Below the pieces are notes generated by a model that saw only the letters and a program-made list of their open reading frames with translations, made no database searches and was not told the DNA's origin. A stretch of DNA of 51,657 nucleotides from Actinomycetes bacterium (lineage in GTDB: Bacteria > Actinomycetota > Actinomycetes > Jiangellales > Jiangellaceae), in assembly GCA_021793295.1 (NCBI GenBank), contig JAJYTA010000011.1, forward strand, positions 1-51,657. Reading direction: 5' to 3'. Position numbers and translations under genes: made by a program. Shown one piece after another: positions 48,365-51,657 of this stretch (within the stretch, counting starts at the first letter, position 1; the number at the start of each line of letters is the position of its first letter).

Positions 48365-51300
48365 GTGGAATTCCGCCTGCTCGGCCCGGTCGAGTTCGCC
48401 ACTGACGGCACGGCGCGACGGCTCGGGCGGTTGCAGGAGCGGTGTGTCCTGGCGGTCCTGCTCGTCGAGCTGGGCCATGCCGTGCCGGTCACTCGGCTGG
48501 TCGACTTGCTGTGGGACCGATCGCCGCCGGCTCAGGCCACGGCGATCGTGCAGACCCACGTGTCACGGCTGCGTGCTCTGTTCCGCGACGCCGGCGCCGA
48601 GCGCTACGGGGTGCGCCTGGCCACGACGGGCGCGGGATACATGATCGAGGCCCCGGACCAGGTGGTGGACATGCACCGGTTCCGGCGGCTCGTGCAGGAA
48701 GCGCGGCGTGCGGACTCCGCGTCCGCGCGGGTGAGCATGCTGCGTGACGCGCTCGACCTGTGGCGGGGCCCGGCGTTGGCCGACGCGGCGACCGCGCCGA
48801 TCAAGGCACAGATCTGTGCCGGACTCGACGAGCAACGGGTCTCGGCGCAGGAGGACTACGCCGAGCTCCGGCTGGGCCTGGGCCGGCATCGCGAGCTGGT
48901 CACCGAACTGACCACGCTCGTCGCGCAGCACCCGTTGCGGGAGCGGCTGGTCGCCTTGCTGATGCTGGCGCAGTATCGCTCCGGGCAACAGGCCGAGGCG
49001 CTGGCCAGCTTCCGGTCAGCTCGCCGGCGGTTGATCGACGAACTCGGCATCGAACCCGGGGCCGAGCTGCGCGCTGTCGAGCAGGCCATCCTGGCCCATG
49101 ATCCGGGACTCGAACCGCGCCTGTCCGCCATGAATGCCGTTGAGCAGCCCTCGGTCGAGACGTCGACGACTGTTCAACGGCCGGCATGGCGGGGTCCGCG
49201 GTCGCGGCTGACCCACCTCATCGGCCGGGAGCCCGAGGTGGCCGGGCTGACCCAATTGATGAGCGATCATCGCCTGATCACTGTGGTCGGAGCGGCCGGA
49301 GTGGGAAAGACGACGCTGGCGTTGCACTGCGCCGAATCAGCTGCGCCGGAGTTGCGAAGTGACGTCACCGTTGTGTTGCTCGGCTCGCTGCGCAGCTGGG
49401 ACGAGCTGGTCCTCGCACTCGGTGGCCTGCTGGGTGTCAAAGCGGCCACGGTCGACGAGTCGCTGTCCGGTGTTCACGCCGTGCTGGGTGGGCGACCACA
49501 TCTGCTGCTGCTCGACAACTGCGAACATCTCACTCAGCCGTGTGCTCGGTTGTTGCGCCGGTTGTTGTCGGCTTCAGCGATGCTGCGCGTGCTGGCGACC
49601 TCACGGCAGCCGCTCGGCGTGGACGAAGAGACGGTGTATCGCTTGGAGCCGTTGCGGTTGCCGGACGTCGATCGCCCGGCCGACGCCGATGTCCCCGCGG
49701 TCGCCCTGTTCCTGCGCCGCGCGCGTGAGATCACTCCTCAGGTTGCGCCGACGGACGACGACTTGGCCGCAGTCGGGCGAATCTGCCGTCGAGTGGACGG
49801 TCTGCCGCTGGCCCTGGAGCTGGCCGCTGCCCGGCTGCGGACCCGATCGGTGACCCGGCTCGCCGACGACGTCGAGCACGGCTTCGACCTGCTGGATGTC
49901 GAAACCGATTGGACCGGCACCACGCTTCACCCCCTGAGCGCCACCCTCGACTGGTCCTACCAACTGCTCAGCCCCGCTGAGCAGAAGCTGTTGGCTCGGC
50001 TGTCGGTGTTTCGCGGTGGCTTCACGACACACGCGGCCGAGCAGGTGTGTGGCGACGCCGACGCTCCGGATTCTGTCCTGCCTGCGCTGTCGCGGCTGGT
50101 TGACCACTGCTTGGTCCAGGTGCACGACACCAACGGCCGGCGACGTCATCGGCTACTGGAGGTCGTGCAGGACTACGCCGCCGGCAAGCTGGACGACGCG
50201 TCGGCCATGGCGGAGGCACACCTGGAGTACTGGCTGGACCGCGCACGCAGCGTCTTGGCCCGCCAAGGCTTCGACGACCAGGTCCGCAGTTGGACGGAGA
50301 TGGAGGACGACCTGGGCAACCTGCGCGCCGCCGTCGAGTACGCGTACCGTACCGGCCGCGCCGCGTCTGCTGTGGAGTTGACCTCGCTGCTGTTCAACGT
50401 GTGGACCGCTCAGGGCAATCAGTTTGCCGAGCCCCAACTGTGGTATGACCGCGCGGTCCCGTACCTCGACGAGTGTCCGTCCGGCCCCCGCAGCGCGGCG
50501 CAGTTCCACCGGGCGCTGCTGTGCCTGAACCGCAACGACCACGTCGGCTGCCTCGCCTTGTTGCGCCCGGCGATGCCGGACTTGCTCGACTACGATCCCG
50601 ACGCCCACTTGGAGGCGCGGATCATCGAAGCCCGGGTGATGTCCTGGATGCTGGACCCGGACGCCCTGACCCGAGCCGCGCAGGTCTTCGCCGACGCCAG
50701 CGCTGCGGACGATCTGCACTATCAGCTCCACGGAGCGACGATGCTGGCCGAAGTGCTCATCACGTGGGGCCGGTATGAGGACGCGGCCCAGGTCTGTACC
50801 CGCTTCGACGCAGCCGGCTCGCCCGGTGAGCCGGCCAATGCGGACCTCACCCGGCTCGCGGCCGTGCACTGCCTGGCTGAACTCGGCCGGGCGAACCTGG
50901 CCGGTGCTGCCGAAGCCGAGAGCCGCCTGCTCGACCGTCTCGGCTACCCGTACAACTACATCCACCATGCGTTGCCGCAGTTGGCCACCGCGCTACACAG
51001 CCTCGCGACGACGCCTCCCGAGCTGGCTTGCACGGCCATCGCCGGTGCCGTGACGGACTTGAGCGCTCGCTACCCGCAGACGGTTTCGTGCGCCTACTGG
51101 CTCCAGTTACTGCTGGCCGAAGCCGCCCGGCGGGCGGGCCGGCCCCGTGAAGCGCTCGATCATCTGGTCGATGGTCTGGAGCAGTCAGTCGAACGTAGCG
51201 ACTACAGCAAGAGCCTGCCGGGTGTCTTGACGGCCGGCTGGCTCGCCACTGAGCTCGGTGAGGACGCCGCCGGCCGGAATCTCGTGGGGGAGTGGGATCT

Positions 51301-51469
51301 CCTGCGCAGCCGGCTGGGACTTCCCGCCCCGCTGGGCTATGCCGAAGCTGTCCGCGCCGCCGGCCTCGACCCGAACGCACCCGCCGAGCCGTCGGCCCCC
51401 TGGGATGGCCAGCAGCTGGAGACTCTGGTCGACACCGCCTACCACGTGATGCTGCGGCTGGCGCCCTAG
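48365..51469 (+). CDS. AfsR/SARP family regulator: BTAD, NB-ARC ATPase and TPR domains
   Basis: A 1034-residue regulator. Residues 1-95 form the OmpR-like winged helix (MEFRLLGPVEF, RLGRLQERCVLAVLLVELGHAVPVTRLVDLLW) and ~100-245 form the bacterial transcriptional activation domain, together the SARP module. An NB-ARC STAND ATPase follows, with the IGREPEV lead-in, Walker A GAAGVGKTT (309-317), Walker B LLLLDNCEHL (~380) and GLPLALELAAARL. The last ~400 residues are helical repeats (TPR-like). It resembles AfsR of Streptomyces, which is activated by serine/threonine phosphorylation and controls secondary metabolism and secreted products. The target here may be its own promoter and the divergent protease, both inferred. 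The length is normal. Confidence 0.93.
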   Translation: MEFRLLGPVEFATDGTARRLGRLQERCVLAVLLVELGHAVPVTRLVDLLWDRSPPAQATAIVQTHVSRLRALFRDAGAERYGVRLATTGAGYMIEAPDQVVDMHRFRRLVQEARRADSASARVSMLRDALDLWRGPALADAATAPIKAQICAGLDEQRVSAQEDYAELRLGLGRHRELVTELTTLVAQHPLRERLVALLMLAQYRSGQQAEALASFRSARRRLIDELGIEPGAELRAVEQAILAHDPGLEPRLSAMNAVEQPSVETSTTVQRPAWRGPRSRLTHLIGREPEVAGLTQLMSDHRLITVVGAAGVGKTTLALHCAESAAPELRSDVTVVLLGSLRSWDELVLALGGLLGVKAATVDESLSGVHAVLGGRPHLLLLDNCEHLTQPCARLLRRLLSASAMLRVLATSRQPLGVDEETVYRLEPLRLPDVDRPADADVPAVALFLRRAREITPQVAPTDDDLAAVGRICRRVDGLPLALELAAARLRTRSVTRLADDVEHGFDLLDVETDWTGTTLHPLSATLDWSYQLLSPAEQKLLARLSVFRGGFTTHAAEQVCGDADAPDSVLPALSRLVDHCLVQVHDTNGRRRHRLLEVVQDYAAGKLDDASAMAEAHLEYWLDRARSVLARQGFDDQVRSWTEMEDDLGNLRAAVEYAYRTGRAASAVELTSLLFNVWTAQGNQFAEPQLWYDRAVPYLDECPSGPRSAAQFHRALLCLNRNDHVGCLALLRPAMPDLLDYDPDAHLEARIIEARVMSWMLDPDALTRAAQVFADASAADDLHYQLHGATMLAEVLITWGRYEDAAQVCTRFDAAGSPGEPANADLTRLAAVHCLAELGRANLAGAAEAESRLLDRLGYPYNYIHHALPQLATALHSLATTPPELACTAIAGAVTDLSARYPQTVSCAYWLQLLLAEAARRAGRPREALDHLVDGLEQSVERSDYSKSLPGVLTAGWLATELGEDAAGRNLVGEWDLLRSRLGLPAPLGYAEAVRAAGLDPNAPAEPSAPWDGQQLETLVDTAYHVMLRLAP

Positions 51470-51518
51470 CTCCGCGGCGACGTGGCCACCGGCCAGCAGT
51501 CATCCCGGCGCGGATCGA

Positions 51519-51560
51519 TCAGGAATCGAGAAGCGCCGGCATCCGAGCCAGATCTAGCGT
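51519..51560 (+). promoter_or_regulatory. Promoter box of the second VOC gene
   Basis: TCAGGAATCGAGAAGCG (51519-51535), identical to 43665-43681, followed by -10 TAGCGT (51555-51560) 7 nt before ATG 51568. No ribosome site is seen, which fits a leaderless mRNA. Confidence 0.65.
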
Positions 51561-51567
51561 CACGGCC

Positions 51568-51657
51568 ATGGACACCACCATTCACGCGAGCTCCCTTCCG
51601 CACGACGATCCAGACGCCTCCCTGGCCTTCTATCGCTACGCTCTCGGCGTTCGCCAG
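51568..51657 (+). CDS. VOC family protein, 5' end only
   Basis: The first 30 residues of a gene cut by the window edge: MDTTIHASSLPHDDPDASLA followed by FYRYALGVRQ. This is closely similar to the start of the VOC protein at 43713 (MNITIHNAYLPHNDPQASLRFYRDTLGF), so it is a paralogue. The shared promoter box indicates shared control. Nothing can be said of the remainder. Confidence 0.75.
   Translation, partial: MDTTIHASSLPHDDPDASLAFYRYALGVRQ

Noticed and set aside
48365-51469. STAND-type antiphage defence protein
   Set aside because: The N-terminal SARP/BTAD DNA-binding module and AfsR-like layout point to a transcription regulator, and no other defence genes are near.

Overview
This is a GC-rich window from an actinobacterial (Actinomycetota) chromosome. 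Signs of this are RbpA, separate lnt and ppm1 genes, an ngcEFG-type amino-sugar importer without its own ATPase, an ECF42 sigma factor, an AfsR/SARP regulator, GTG starts, ATGA stop/start overlaps and several apparently leaderless genes. Genus cannot be fixed from the sequence. No rRNA, tRNA, CRISPR array, intact transposon or phage module was seen. Most of the window is ordinary chromosomal and accessory gene content.

Layout. 1-6800: the 3' end of a sarcosine-oxidase-like flavoenzyme, an AlkZ-like HTH_42 protein, a YtcJ-type amidohydrolase, then the overlapping lnt-ppm1-fxsA block for lipoprotein acylation and polyprenol-phosphate-mannose. 6800-14000: rbpA, a UMF1/Atg22-like transporter, peptide deformylase, a VanZ-like protein, a GDPD phosphodiesterase, a GNAT enzyme, and glyA behind a convincing ZTP riboswitch. 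13859-20218: an amino-sugar module made of a BadF-type kinase (minus strand) divergent from rpiR, a UPF0309 SIS protein, and Tat-lipoprotein ngcE with ngcF and ngcG. 20219-27333: an IS-end-like remnant, a MerR/SoxR-type operator promoter, an MFS plus ABC drug-export pair, a pRiA4b-ORF3/UPF0158 fusion, and drrAB. 27334-31400: a small ORF, an anti-sigma-like protein with a frameshifted SigE-family sigma gene, and a NarL-type two-component system next to an MMPL exporter.

33840-36080 holds an ECF42 sigma factor with its DGPF/YciI partner and a PPOX flavoprotein. The last two have near-identical TGTCGA-N17-CGTCC promoters, so a small regulon can be read directly from the sequence. 36100-39034 has a CrtI-like oxidoreductase, a GNAT enzyme and a membrane protein. 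39035-39519 is an unusual repeat array: 20-nt and 18-nt tandem repeats, then two 71-nt palindromic units plus further copies of a 19-nt arm at ~41-nt pitch. 39520-51657 has an Aquifex-type aconitase, a GMC oxidoreductase under a palindrome, an AraC regulator, a VOC protein, a large secreted subtilase divergent from a SARP-NB-ARC-TPR regulator, and the start of a second VOC gene whose promoter shares an identical 17-nt box with the first.

No wholly new system is evident. The most informative observations are the repeat array at 39.1-39.5 kb, the twin ECF42 promoters, the shared VOC promoter box, the MerR/SoxR-like operator without a nearby regulator, the ZTP riboswitch and the frameshifted sigma factor.
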